Source of the DNA: Atherix ibis
Lineage: Eukaryota > Arthropoda > Insecta > Diptera > Athericidae
Length of the DNA: 64,000 bases
NCBI GenBank assembly: GCA_958298945.1
Contig: OY282610.1
Span: 66,709,088 to 66,773,087, forward strand
Direction of reading: 5' to 3'
Of the stretch, positions 1 to 12,899 are shown piece by piece; positions within the stretch are counted from its first letter, which is position 1, and every line of letters begins with the position of its first letter. The notes under the pieces were generated by a model. The model had not been told where the DNA came from, did no database searches, and saw only the letters and a program-made list of their open reading frames with translations. The position numbers were made by a program, and so were the translations under genes.

Positions 1-2329
1 GATTTGGGGATGGCAAGGAAGGAGCAAGTAACATCCGAAACGGCTCTCTCTCCTGAATCCCTTTCACGTTTTTTCCGACCAAAATTACCGTCCCCCATTT
101 TATCTTGACCTTCCCATTCTAAAACCTACCTGCTTACCCCCTAGAGAAAATTACAATTTTGGTGTCACCAGTTTAATTAAACCTTTCAGTATGATTTTTG
201 TTTGTTATGTGTGAGTGCGAAGGCGATAGTAACATGCTAAGGGACCCCCCGATGATCCTGCAATGCTAACTTGCAAGCTTGCCCTGTTACTCCCTCGTCT
301 TCTGGAGGTTCTGGTTAAATAATCAGACTCAACCATTCACGTCTGCATTTTTTAATTGTTTTTAACACCACCACCCAATGTTCTAATTCTTTTAGAGTTA
401 AGCTACAAAAATAAAGAGGACTTATTACAAATATACGGAATTATTTTAATATTAAAAGGTGGATCGATTTCTTAGGGCCTACGTTTCTGAATATTATTCT
501 CTTATTATTTTTTTGAAGGAAAAAACTACAATTTGGGGTTGATTGGACATGAAGGAAGCAGTAATGAAAAAAATAATACTCAGTTACTTGAAAATTTTAT
601 CCAAAAGGAAAATAAAAAAAAACCAATAGAATAAAATTACGAAATTATAAATCTTTTAAAAAAAACGTCAGTGTTCAAAGAAAACTAATTTTTGGAGTAA
701 ACCATTTTTTTTTAAATTTTAATTCTATATTATTTATTTGTTTATTCATTAATAAGTTAATAAATAATAAACAACAACATTATGCAATTATACTGAAATC
801 GTAAATGGTTTGATAAGCTTTCTATTTGAATATTTTTAGTTCTACTTCACATAATTTATAGTTCGAAAATAAATATATTTATTTAAATTCGATATTTTTA
901 TCAATCTTTTATTAAGTTAGCATATATTCTTTAAAAAAAAATCACATTTGGAGTTTTTATTATTTTTTAGGAGTTCTGTAACAAAAGACAATAAGAAGAA
1001 TCAGTTCGAGAGGACGCTTAAAAATTGATACATTTTTTGTGGAGACCCCTAAAATTTGTAGGTCCATTTTTTTAAAGAATGAAATTTCTTAAGTATCTTT
1101 ATTAACATTTCCATGAAAGTTTTATTCTTCAGTATTTTCAAATAAGTTTTAATTCTCAAAATATTTTTTAAGATTGTAAAAAATTGACAAAATTTATGTT
1201 TTGTTGACAGCTTATGCTGAGTTTGCTTTATTTAATATTTACAGAGGCTTTGTAAATAAATTTCAATAATAAAATACACAAAAATTCCACTGTTTTTTTA
1301 ATTAATTTAAATTCCTACAAATACGAATAACACAGATTCAAAATTAAGTTTCAAAAATTACTTTCTCAAATCAGTCTTGGTTTTGTTATTTGAGATATTA
1401 TTCAAATTTGTACCATCAAAATGATCCAATTTTATTCGCACAAAACTATCAATTTTGACGTTAACATTATTTTAGAAATGCCTTAAATTATTTTTGCTTT
1501 TATTGAACTTACAATTCTATATTTTTCATTTAATTATGTTCGTAATTGAAAGTAAATTTCCAAATTATATCTGAAATATGCTTTCAATAAATTATTCACT
1601 TTTTTATGTAAAAGCAGGAAATTGTCATTTTTCATACAATTAATATAAACTTAATATGAAAATTTTATTTTTTTACTTAACTTACAAATGTTACCGATTG
1701 AAGAATGTTAAATATTTACTTGGCTCTATGAAACAAGGATTATATATTTTAGAAATATTCTATTTAAAATAAAAAACCAATTACGTGTACGAGTTTTAGC
1801 GCTTCGGACACCTTAAAGGGTAATAACATTCGATATTATCCAAGGACTAAAGTATTCATAGTAGTAGGAATGATATTAATTATTATTGTTCACTTTCTGT
1901 AACTTTCTAATAACAAATTTAATTAATACTGTTTTCATATTAAAATTCACTTTGGGTTTTTGAAAAACTTTTCGATTAATTAACGCTGCCACAGAGACTG
2001 TTTATATATTTGGCCACATATTTTTCGGATTATTTTTAATAATTTTTAACTCATTTGCTTTGTTTTAAATTTTATAATACAGATGATAGCAAATCTATTT
2101 ATCACAATTCTTGAAAAAAACGTTTTATTAGAAAAAAATTTCATTTTATAAAACTTGCGAAAAATTTCGGGAAAAGTTAATTTATTTTCCTATTTTGAAC
2201 TGTAGACACTTTTAAAAATTTTCAGTCAAATAAGTATGCACGAAAGGAACCCTTAGAAATCATAAATAATCGATTAGAATTGAATTTACGTACAAACTAT
2301 GGAAACTGTTCAATGCTTTTTTGGAACGA

Positions 2330-2900
2330 TTGAGTTGTACCCAAATCGAGCTAACCGTCTGTACTGTGGACATCCATGAGCTGTCAAGCTTACGTGTATG
2401 TCCGCAAAGTCAGTCGTGCTGCTGGAGTTGGATTCAAAGTTAAAGTTGTGAAAGCGTTGACAAAGCTTACCGTCCGCATTAGGGGTGCTTCGATAAGGTT
2501 CTGATGGAGGGTGGCATGCTTATAAGGCAAACAGGGTCCGTCGAATAGTTCCCCTCACTCTTTACGCCAACAGAACCGATAAGCAATCATGGTTCACGGA
2601 TTGCAACAATCACATACGTGTACAACTGGCAACCTGTCTTATGTGGTTCCCGTTACGAATCGTTGTAATCAGACGACAAGTCTTTAAATGAACAACGGGG
2701 TCTACTCTCTCATTTGAACTTATTGGTAAACATCTGGGAAAGTATCATCCACCATTAATTAACGGAAGCCAACATTGAAGCTTATTGTCATCACGGTCGG
2801 CAGCAACTCCGCAGCTACCTCAGCATTCGAAATCGCATGCGTGGCCATTTGTGAATTTTTCCTCTTCGACGAGTAAAAGGCAGTTGAGCACGTGGTTATT
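2330..2900. other. GC-richer unidentified patch inside the arm
   Basis: This stretch, and its mirror at about 17800-18370, is clearly less AT-rich than the rest of the arm and differs little between arms. Reading frames in both directions are short and broken; the best is 84 codons (2759-3013 on the - strand, 17687-17941 on the + strand). I recognise no protein or RNA family in it. It may be a decayed coding segment of whatever element formed the arm. Confidence 0.3.
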
Positions 2901-4529
2901 TTAGTATCTACTCTGTCCTTAAAATGAGTACAATTATTTTTGGAAAATTTGTGAACGAACAAACGAAACAAACTGAAGATATCTTTTATGATCTTCTTCC
3001 CTAAATGGATCAATATAATAAGAGAATAAATATTTTAAAACAGTTCTAGAAAAAATGAAAATTATTTCCATTTCAATAACATTCTTTTGCTCCAATAAAG
3101 AATTGGAGATAGTCATGACATAATCAAATTTTTCTTAGGAGTTTTTTTCTCGAATCAATGGCAAAACAGCGTGAAATAGGAAAGTTTGAAGTTAGAATCT
3201 GTTTTCTGTTTTAGTTGAAGTTTCGTTGCCAAAACAGACTTCGAGCCAATTTTATTAGTACAACAAATTTATTATATTCATTTTACCAAAAAAAACTCCT
3301 TAAGAATTCTTAAGAATTGTAAACATTTTACAAAGATTTGCAAAATCCTTAAGAATTCCTTTAAACCACTCGTAATACTCTACTCAAACATTATTGAAAA
3401 TATTCTTACAGCGTCTTCCGTTTTTGGAACGTACAAAATAATGTTATAAAATAAAATTAAATACGAAAAAAAGATATGTGGACGAGACATTTTGATTATC
3501 TGATTCTGAAAAATGTAAAATTATAGTACATAAGATATATTGCAATACAAAACTTCAATAATTCTTTCCTAGAAATTATTCGAAAAGCAAGTGCTTATAT
3601 GCTTTTTTCGATTTTTCTCCAAAACTGTTCATGACATTCAGAAAATATATTTTCTATTAATTTCCAAATTTTTTTTCTTCTTATAAGCAATATTTTCTGT
3701 ATACACATACACACGTATTCTTTTAAACTTTATTACAGGAATAAAGTTATTACAATTTTGATTATTGGGTAGCCGCTACACCTAGCACCGCTTCAAACTA
3801 TGTTCTACTCGTACTGACGTTGAGTCCTTTCTTTGCTAAATGTTGAAAAATATGAGAACTACGAACGCCAATTACCGGAAAACAATTTGGCTTACGAAAA
3901 ATCGGTACATGCAATTTTTTATACAGAATTTAATATTTTTTTTTAATGATTCTAGGACAGTTTCAATTTCGTTTCCAGGATAGTTTATGTTTGCGCATAA
4001 ATAAGTTTTTATTTGCAAAATAAACAAAATCGCTTTAATCAATTTAGAGTTATTGAAGTGCTATCATGAGGAAATAATTTTTATCAAACTATTATTGATA
4101 ATTTCAGTTATTTATTAAATTTAAGGTGCTTCATCTATAAACTAATAGTAGCATTATAATTTTTGATTTATTGTACTACGAAATCACATTAATTAAAGCC
4201 ACATTAAATATGACTGGAAGTAATTTTGCCCTTTTATTATTTTTTTTAATTTTTTTGATAATATTTCAGCACGAGTCAGTTCAGTGATTTAACTATTTGA
4301 TTACCGATTCTCATAATTTTTTCAGAAGCACATTCTTGCTTAGTCGTTCGTTAGTAAGGAATCGGTCATCATCTAAACTAGAGGTTTCGCAGTACCAGTT
4401 AGTTGGCCTAAGCGAATTCAATTCAAAATTAATATCTGACGAGTTCTCGTATCGCCAAATGGCCCTCAAAATTGTGGTGCTGAAGCAGTGACCCCTGACC
4501 TATGTTCATTGAGTACCTACTAAAAAATA

Positions 4530-4965
4530 AAGAGATATGATTGCTCAATGACAATGTGTTGGCAATATAACTGAAAAAATGGTAGTTTTGGTGAATAAAT
4601 CCGTTAACACAGGGTAAGCGATTCTAGACATTTCAAAGATCAGTATATATAACTTCCATTATAATTATATCAAACTTAAATATAAAGATAAATCCAAATG
4701 CTTATACACATAAAGATTTACTCATCAATGAACTTAGTTGTGAAAATATATACGAAATTTGAAGAAAGGTATACAAAAATACGATACCAGTGACTATCCT
4801 GGAGACAATGTATATCAAATATCACTAGTAAAAAAGAATATACTTGGCCTATTGAAGGATACGCTGAATGAGTTTGTAGGACTGAGAACTAAAAGGTATA
4901 GAGTTCGTGTTGATGGAAAAGATACTATCAAAAAAGCTAAAGTTATATGTGTAAATATTATGTAG
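4530..4965 (+). pseudogene. Family-B DNA polymerase C-terminal fragment (viral/Maverick type), left arm
   Basis: The last 68 codons (4759-4965) read through the segment YDTSDYPGDNVY, then LVKKNILG, EFVGLRTKRYRVRVDGKD and KKAK. This series is typical of the thumb region of organellar/viral type-B DNA polymerases found in Maverick/Polinton elements and related insect-borne viral insertions. Upstream, over several broken frames, I read remnants of the preceding palm region (LDISK near 4630, FHYNYIK near 4660). The metal-binding DTD motif expected just after is destroyed: only a tyrosine-threonine followed by a stop and frameshifts remains near 4710. The frame is lost again just after KKAK. It is a dead fragment of a replicative polymerase; integrase, ATPase and capsid genes were not found near it. 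The assignment rests on motif order, not a search. Confidence 0.7.
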
Positions 4966-5771
4966 TTAAAATATTATTATATAAATAGTCTGCCGGCGTC
5001 CATTGAAATAAAATACAGAGCAGAATTCGATTCAATCAAGCATAATCAAATAGCCCTAAGCACCCATGATAATAAAATATTTTTGATAAAATATAATTTC
5101 AATACTTCATCATTGGAGCATTATATTTAAATTAATCAAAAAAAAGCAAATAAAATAAAACCAATGTATTAATTTTTTTTTAATATTAAGTATAAAATAA
5201 ATAGATGCAATAGGATAATCTTATATGTGAAATAAAAGTAATACTTATAATGTTTTTAGTGATTTGTTTTAACTCTTTATAATTTTTATTCTAATTACCA
5301 TAGTGATTAGTATACTTAAAAAAATTTCATATAAAATTCGGTCCAATAAGGGAATATAAAATTGTTCACAAATATTGTATTTTTACAATTTTGATCGTTC
5401 ACTTCGTAGTTTTATTTATTTGAAGGTTTCATTGATTATTTGAAAACCATTTCAAAAAGTTGTTTCTTTTCTTTTATTTCTGTAAGAATTTTCTAAATTT
5501 ATTTCGTCTTCTTTTTATGTTTATTATAATCTCAATCGGATTGAAAATTAGTTCTCTTTTCAATCATTTATTTTCAGGTGTAATGGTCTCAACATTGTGA
5601 CTATCACCATCAACATCATTAGCAATATCAATGTCATCATGATCGTCATAATATACATTATTATCAATAATAATATTCATATTCTTAGTTCTTAACAAAT
5701 CAATTATTGTATGCAGTTCAACAATTTTGTTGTTCAAAAGAAGTGCTAAATTATTAATTTGTACTGTGTTA

Positions 5772-5810
<39 letters not shown>
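5772..5810. repeat. (CT)n microsatellite, left arm
   Basis: An almost perfect CT dinucleotide run with one interrupting G. It creates artificial reading frames rich in Leu-Ser on this strand and Arg-Glu on the other. Confidence 0.95.
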
Positions 5811-5813
<3 letters not shown>

Positions 5814-6284
5814 GCAGAACAAAACTTAAAATTGCCACGTTATTATTTCCAATAGGATCTTTAAGATTTTTTAATTATTTCATTTGTACATTAAAGTCTT
5901 CTATAGATGATAGAGTAATGCCAATGCGAGGAAATCCTTTCTGTCCTGATACATTTTCTGTAAGTCCAAACTTGCCCATACTAATTATTCTGTAATACCA
6001 TATCTTCCACTCGTTTGTCTTATAAGATCGAAATAATTTCGTTGTTATAATAATTGTGACCAGCTTGTTGTGATGATACTCGTATAAGTAGATTTTAGCG
6101 TTTGACTAATTCATTAGGATCGGTACAATAAAGGTACAATTGTACTCTTCGAGTAATGAAAAATCATCCATTTTTTTGGCCTGTCCAGTTTTATAAGGAC
6201 CATATTTAAAATACCAAAATATAAGTATAGATTACAACTTATCCAGCCTTAAATGAAAATTATCCAAATTTTTTAATCCAAATA

Positions 6285-7090
6285 ATGGGACTTACGAGTA
6301 TATTGCAACTTATACTGCATTTCTTCCAATATATGGTCGTCATAATCGGCCTAGTGTACTCGCTATTCGTCGTAAAAAAATTTCAGCGCAATCTTTCTTT
6401 ACATAATGCTTACATACTATTAAGACAAAAATCTGATCGAATTGCCAAGAATATTGCTGGCGTTCAGTTAAATGTTGATGAAGACCCAAATTTATCGATT
6501 TCACGGCGTTCTCAACATTTGGAACTGTCTGGCTCAACAACATGGCGTATTTTACGATTGGATTTGGGCTTTCATCCTCAAAAAGTTTTTAATACATAAG
6601 AATTAAAGCCGTTGGATTTTTTCGCTGATTTTGCTCTGGCACAACATAAAAATAATGCTGATTATTCCAGCACAATCATTATTTAAGATTAGGCGCATTT
6701 TAATCTCTCTGTATAGGCGAATAAAATTTTTTTTTATTACTGGGATGAAGCCACTTCACAAATTATTCACGAGGAACTTGAATATTTCTAAAAAGTGATC
6801 TGTTGGTGTCGTTCATAATACGGTGGCATAATCGGTCCATATTTTTTTCAAAATGAGGAAGAAGTTGCCGTTACTGTCAATGACGAGCAGTACATATTGG
6901 CAACAACGAACTTTTTATGCACTTGATTTGGAGATATTAATTTAACAAATATGTGGTTCCAACAAATCGGCACTACATGCTACACAGCCCATGCCACAAT
7001 CGATCTATTGCGGCAAAAGTTTGGCGAGTCAATAATTGCAAGAAATGCAAATGTGAAATGACCTCTAAGAAGTTGTAATTAAAATTTAAT
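6285..7090 (+). pseudogene. IS630-like Tc1/mariner transposase remnant, left arm
   Basis: Degenerate transposase of the same family as the element at 56202-57418. In order I read: a helix-turn-helix piece in one frame (LPIYGRHNRPSVLAIRR, near 6320-6380), the second HTH segment in another (ISRRSQHLELSGSTTWRILR, ending near 6565), a catalytic-core piece GGIIGPYFFQNE (6828-6860), and WFQQ...TCYTAHATIDLLRQKFGESIIARN (6955-7050), where the aspartate of the usual QDGATC motif is lost. The frame changes several times and internal sequence is missing. The inverted repeat ends at 6954 inside this gene, so only this arm has the part after the GGIIGPYFF block. An octamer TACGAGTA interrupts the N-terminal part at 6293-6300. 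Confidence 0.75.
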
Positions 7091-9500
7091 ATTAGACACC
7101 AAATACGTTAAATAATGCCAAACTAATTTATTTCACAAGGTTATCGAAAATTGGTAGAGGCGGCCATTTGAATTATTTCCAAAAAATGTTCATTCGAGGT
7201 GCGTTTTCGAGCGCGCACATTTTGCAATTTTAAGTTTTCGTATTTCGATTTTGTGTGAAGAACATTTGTATATTAAAAATTGTTTATTTTATATTTTGAT
7301 TTGTTGGTTATTTTTACAAAACAAATGTCTTAAAAAGTATTGTTTGCCATTAGGCAATGATGTGGAATTACCTGGAAAAAATCACATCCAAATGGTTAAA
7401 TTAAAATTGTCCACCAATGCAGTATAAAAGGCCTCGAGCACCGGAGAAGGGATCGTCATTATGGTTTACTCTAGATTACGGAACGGATACTCTAGAAAGC
7501 GGAATCTGCAATAAGTCGCTAAATATGTAAGCGTCAGAGCTAAATGAGTACCAGATAATATGACTTTATGCATTAGCATATAATTTTTGGCAATTAACGT
7601 CGGGACCAGTAACAATCGGTGATCAAAATCGTCCTTGCCAAGTCGATGAAAATTGCTAAACAAAATCTTTTATTTAGCAATTTCTTTAATCATCAAATAC
7701 ATTGGACTGCAAAACACCAAAAAACACTGACTTGGAAATGACGAAATCGAGACAAATGTGAAATGGATGAAGACGAACATCGTAGCTCGAACATATTTAT
7801 TGGCTGCACGAACTTTGATCGACCTTACGTGTCATCACTGCTCGAAAATTATGCTACAGTTTCAATCTTTGATCGAGTCATTTTCATTTCTCCTCCGAAG
7901 GCTCAAACAAAAAAGCTCGAACTGAGACAATAATTCGTCTATTGCTCGAATTGTGTAATTGCTGTTAAAAAGTTCGTCCAAATGGACGATTATGAGATGA
8001 ACATTTTACTCGAATAATTCGAGAACTTCTCAAATGGTCTAATCGTATCATAAAATCATCAATTTATTTTGTAAGAAAATTCATATACCTGAATTCTACT
8101 ACCTATTTTATTCTGAATAATGTTTTGAACAATTGTCTTGTATTTATACAATAGAACCCGTTTTTTTTCCATGTTATTGAGCTTGAGATTTGTAGCCACG
8201 TTTATTTCTATTTTTTCCAGAAATTTTTCAAGTCCTCATTTGTATATATACTTTTATCGGGCCTTCAAAAGGATAACACCTTTAGAAGCCGTTATAAGAT
8301 TTTTCACCAGCTTGAATATTATTGAAATCGATTTCTGTAGTAGCATTACCGACATTAAGATTATTATCAACTAAAAGTATTCCACATATTTGATCAAGTT
8401 GTTCATTTATTTTTCTATCACCTTGAAGAGTCTTTATTAAATTGTATAGAGTACTATAAATTCTAGTTCTGCATAAATTAAAAATGGATGGGTCTCCTTT
8501 TTTAACAATAGGATAAAAATCTTTAAATGAATCACTTTTTTTTATCGTCGACTTATTATAGGAGTACTAAAAACCTATTATTATTATCCTTCTTTTGTAG
8601 TTTTATATTAGACTTTATTGCTTTTAAAATCTTTATAAAACTCTCAGTTACGCATTTGAATATATCTTCCAATTCAATTTTCTGTTTTACTGTGCCAGTT
8701 TTTAATTGTCTTCATTTTTTACAATTTATTTTTCTCGTTTTTAATAAATTTTTTAACATATTTTTTTTATAAATGGCCTACAGGTTTTGTCCACTGGTCT
8801 ATATAATATTAATGACTGTATGTTTTATATTCATACAATAACATATATATGAAATTTTTTATAGTAGCGACTCTTTATCATTGACTTAAGAGCCGTAATT
8901 ATCTTTCCAGCTATTCAGCACATATAGTTGAAAATACGTTGAAGCTTGACTCTCCACAGGACCACTGTCAGGTGAGGAAGGTGTTTGACAAAGGTAAAAA
9001 TTATTAATGCATTTATATGTCCTGTAATATCAACAATTTATGGTAGTTACTCATTTTATTGAATATTTCAATTTAGTTATAAATAAATATTTATAACTTC
9101 AACTTAATTTTCATTTATTTATGAAATATTTTATATAATTTTAAAAAAAAATCTAACACTTTTACTACTACTTATTTGTATAATTATTTAAACTTTTGAA
9201 ACTTTATTATTTGATTAGTATTCATGCTGTTGATTAAATTAATTTTTTTTAGTATTTACATAATAGCTGGAAAACAAATCAGATTCAAAGATTCCAGTGT
9301 ATTAATGCACTACAGTATATTCTGAAAAGTACCACGTTTATGTGTAAAATGGTGCAGATACCAAGTTGGTATATAGAACCTACGAGTTCCTACAATATAT
9401 GCTGTAGTATATTATTATACTTCATTTCAAGTAGGCTTAGATTTAATTTATTTTAATTTAATGGATAATAATAAATTTAAAATAGTTCAGTTGAAGTGTA
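6955..9500. other. Spacer of the inverted repeat, proximal part, mostly unrecognised
   Basis: After the last transposase residues (about 7090) this is AT-rich sequence with no frame longer than 81 codons. A less AT-rich block at 7390-8060 gives short broken frames on both strands without recognisable motifs. No splice-bounded exon convinced me. Confidence 0.5.
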
Positions 9501-9632
9501 GTATTCAAGTCATTGACATTATTGCCAGAGCAGTTGATTGTCAATTCCATCAATAAAAATACATACGTATAAGAAAATAAAAAACAGTATTTTTGTTGTA
9601 TAAATCATATAATTAACTCTAAAAAACTATAT

Positions 9633-9650
9633 TGGTGACCCCAACATGAT
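9633..9650 (+). other. Primer-binding site of an LTR retrotransposon, tRNA-Trp type
   Basis: TGGTGACCCCAACATGAT is complementary to the 3' end of animal tryptophan tRNA with two G-to-A differences. It follows sequence resembling the end of an LTR, including an AATAAAAA polyadenylation-like signal near 9553. A primer-binding site lies directly downstream of the 5' LTR, so an LTR of unknown length should end at about 9632. I found no second LTR and no gag or pol in the window, so this is a solo end or a heavily decayed element. Confidence 0.55.
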
Positions 9651-9667
9651 TAACACATTAAAATCAA

Positions 9668-10530
9668 CCTCTGAAAACAACAACAAATAAGCTGCAACAA
9701 GCAGAAATAATAACAAATAAGCTGTAGTAACAATCAGCGACAACAACAAGCTACAACAACACCAAATAAACAACAACAAGCAACAAGCAACAAGCAAGAA
9801 GCAACATGCAACAAGTTACAAGCAACAAGCAACAAAAAATAAGCAACAAGCACCAAGCAAGAAGCAACAAACAACAAGCAACAAGCAACAAGCAAGAACC
9901 AACAAGCAACAAGCAACAAGCAACAAGCAAAAAGTAACAAGCAACAAGTAACAAGAAACAAGAAACAAGCAACAATCAACAAGCCACAAGCAACAAGCAA
10001 CAAGCAACAAGCAATAAGTAACAAGCAACACACAAGAAGAAACTAGCAACAAACAACAAGAAACAAGAAACAAGCATCAACAAATAAGAAACAAACAACA
10101 AACAACATGCAACAAACAACAAGAAATAAGCAAACAGCAACAAACAACAAACAACATGCAACAAACAACAAGCAACAAGCAAAAAGCAACAAGGAACAAC
10201 AAACAAGCAAAAAGCATCAAGCATCAAGCAACAAGCAACAAGTAACAAGGAAGAAGAAACAAGCCACAAGCAAGAAGCAACAAGCAACAAGCAATAAGTA
10301 ACAAGCAACACACAAGAAGAAACTAGCAACAAACAACAAGAAACAAGAAACAAGCAACAAACAACAAACAACATGCAACAAAAAACAAGCAATAAGCAAA
10401 CAGCAACAAACAACAAACAACATGCAACAAACAACAAGCAACAAGCAAAAAGCAACAAGCAACAACAAACAAGCAAAAAGCATCAAGCATCAAGCATCAA
10501 GCAACAAGCAACAAGCAACAAGTAACAACA
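9668..10530 (+). repeat. Heptamer (CAACAAG)n minisatellite with a ~280-bp higher-order duplication
   Basis: About 860 bases of imperfect 7-mer repeats built on CAACAAG, with CAACATG, CAATAAG and CATCAAG variants. Superimposed is a longer unit: the block from AAGCCACAAG at 9981 recurs at 10261, including the distinctive ATAAGTAACAAGCAACACAC stretch, an offset of 280 bases. The strand bias (almost no T on +) opens long artificial frames on the - strand rich in Cys-Leu-Val-Ala. It begins right after the primer-binding site, in the position of an LTR element's leader. Confidence 0.95.
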
Positions 10531-11178
10531 ATATTAACACTGACTCTTAAGTGTAAATACATGTTTTTATAAAGGTTTTTGGTTAATTGATTGAACACTG
10601 TTAGACCAAACCGGAAGGTGGAAAATAAATTCACTAATCAGTAAGCTTGCCATCTGTGAACCTAGTACAAAATTATCAAAACGGCTAACCAGAGGCAATC
10701 CAGGTATAAACTAACTTGATTATGCACATGCTCAAAATAAGGATACCTTTAAACGAAAGATTGCTGATAAAATATTAGAAGGGAAAGCGTGGGAAAGATT
10801 TAAGTAACGCAAATTTGGAAGAATGAGTTAATGCATTACTTGTAACAAATTTGATGAACATCAGACCAAAAAAGGAATGGGATTAAAAAAATAAGAATAG
10901 AGCAACAAAAAACGCAAGGATATATTTAGAAATACAATACAAAATTAAAAAAAAAAAAACATGAAAAAAAATTTTCATTTCTTTTGACTGTCATTATTCA
11001 CTCATCTTCCAAAGATGTGTGGTCCGTTCTGGTCAAGAATAAATCTGCTTCACAAGTCAGAAAAGTAATGCACTCTATATTTATCAAAACATCCAAAAAA
11101 TTGACGAAATGGTAATAGAAAAGAGTTCTATAATTTTTTATTTCGTAATTTAATGAGAAATAGAAAAGAACTCACTAT
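10531..11178. other. Unannotated AT-rich stretch
   Basis: If the primer-binding site at 9633 is real, this is where gag would be expected. Frames are broken and I recognise no gag motif. Confidence 0.4.
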
Positions 11179-11430
11179 TTAACCCATAGTACTTTGGAGG
11201 CATCTATTGCAGAATGCTTTATCATGATCGTTAACTAGAGGAGTCCGCTCTAGGCCAGCTGTATCAAAGAACTCCAGACATTTGGACTTCGCGTCACGGT
11301 ATTCCAATTCTGGGACCATGAGTAGATCTTTCCGGGCAGAATCTTCCTCATCCATACGGATTAAGTATCCAGCCCACTGCAGCCTATTAAGCTTAATTAT
11401 ATACTCGACTCGGTCATCCTCATGTAGAAT
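11179..11430 (-). pseudogene. C-terminal tail of a non-LTR retrotransposon ORF2
   Basis: The - strand frame reads a tail containing KLNRLQWAGYLIRMDEED then DAKSKCLEFFD and stops at TAA (11179-11181). The R-L-x-W-A-G-H/Y-x-x-R-M-D signature is the conserved C-terminus of insect endonuclease/reverse transcriptases of the RTE/CFDP2-like group. No reverse transcriptase core lies upstream on this strand (positions above 11430). It is an isolated 3' fragment, as left by severe 5' truncation. Confidence 0.7.
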
Positions 11431-12899
11431 GTTTTAACCGTACTTTAAAATTTATGATGTGCAACAAATTTATGTAAGCGTTGCAGAAATACAACCTACT
11501 TTTTTACCAAATAATAAGGAAACTGATTAAGAAGTACAACCTAATCAAAATGCGACCATATTACGTTAGCTAGCCATATTTAAATAGCTACAATTTGAAA
11601 ATTTAAAGTTTGACACTATATGTTCGCATAAGCAAATGCAAACATATTCCTGACAAATGCTGCACACCAAAATGAATTGCCGAATATTTAAAAATTATTT
11701 TTACATATCGCTTGGAAGATTATCAGGGCATACCAATCAAAAGAACATTTTATGATTCTGAGCTAACAAAAATTAAATATCCAAAAACCTACTTGATAGA
11801 AAAAGTGGTAAAAACCAGCAATGAAATATTGTAAAAAATATGTATGTATTGTTAAAATAAATTTATTACATAAAAAATATAATATAAAACGTGTTTGTTT
11901 ATTCTACCAACTTAAAAATCAGCATACGAGTTTGTTTGATTAATTTTAAATCTTAAATTTCCACATTCGACTTATAATCATACTCAAGACACAACTTGAA
12001 GTGTCTTGTACAATACTTATTCCAGCAATTTCACTCTCTTTTTTCATTAATTGTTGACTAAATCCTTCAATAACTTTTAATATGAATTTGAGGGTAGTTT
12101 CGTAGTCTTCGGTAATTTCTCAAGTGGTTGATGATTCTTTAGTTATAAGCCGTTGAGTTTTCCTACAGGTTAACAGTTTAACATGCAAACCTACTTCATT
12201 TAAGAAGCCAATGCTTTAGGCCACAATTATATAGCCTAGAGATCAATATTAAAACACGCATCTAGTGTGATTAATTCCATTCACCCATAAATAAAATGCC
12301 ATCGATGCACGATGTACAAGAAAAGTAGTAAATTACAGTAAGTAATTTTGAGACTGTTGGAAATTAAAAATGATCAAAATAAAGCAAATGTAAAGTTGGA
12401 AGTAGTAGGAAATATAAATGCCGTCAGTAATAATGTGAATTGCACTACTTCCCTTATCCGACTAGAAAAGGTGAAAATAAACATTAAATGAATGCCCTTT
12501 TAGAGGTTTTCAAATTTCACTCGTGGGCGTAATGATAACTTATTCATGTTTACGATAGCGACCACATGCTAGAGGAATAAATCATTATTTTAATATATCA
12601 AATTTATGAATAAACATACGAGTATTACCATAATAATATTACGAATATCTTAGCTGCTATTTACAAGTTCACTTTTAAAACTAAATTATGAGCATCATGG
12701 AATTGCATCCACCTTTATAACAACTTTATTACGATGATCTGCTGGATATAGTTCCTAATGCGCATACTTAGGCGAAACTATTACTACTAAAAAAAGTCCT
12801 TACAGGAAAATTTTTTCCAGGCGTTTTAAAAAAAAATGCCTAAAGTTCGCTGTATTTTTTTAAAAATAAAGTTTGCTTTTTTGAATAAAAATGGCAATT
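11431..12899. other. Unannotated AT-rich stretch
   Basis: No reading frame or repeat family recognised. It contains one TACGAGTA octamer (12617-12624). Confidence 0.5.

Larger units (their letters stand above)
1..6954 (+). repeat. Left arm of a giant inverted repeat
   Basis: The first bases of the window reappear reverse-complemented at 20684, and the match continues inward until 6954 pairs with 13763. Paired coordinates sum to 20685 at the outer end, 20700 near 2.8 kb, 20710 near 4.3-5 kb and 20717 near 6.3-6.9 kb, so only small indels separate the arms. In three ~60-base stretches compared by eye (near 560, 1830 and 3930) I count two differences each, roughly 3% divergence. The repeat is cut by the window start, so its outer end is unknown. 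The arm holds a DNA polymerase B fragment, a CT microsatellite and a broken transposase. It may be a segmental inverted duplication, or an assembly join of two haplotypes. Confidence 0.95.

Noticed and set aside
4297..4491. 64-codon frame present in both arms
   Set aside because: No motif recognised, and the third copy at 24.5 kb has stops and an insertion within it, so it is not conserved as coding.
5759..5995. Frame of repeated Ser-Leu, and the Arg-Glu frame at 14895
   Set aside because: They are translations of the CT/GA microsatellite; only the part after 14955 was kept, with low confidence.
9734..10486. Long - strand frames rich in Cys-Leu-Val-Ala, up to 166 codons
   Set aside because: They are the reverse reading of the CAACAAG heptamer array, which has almost no stop codons for compositional reasons.
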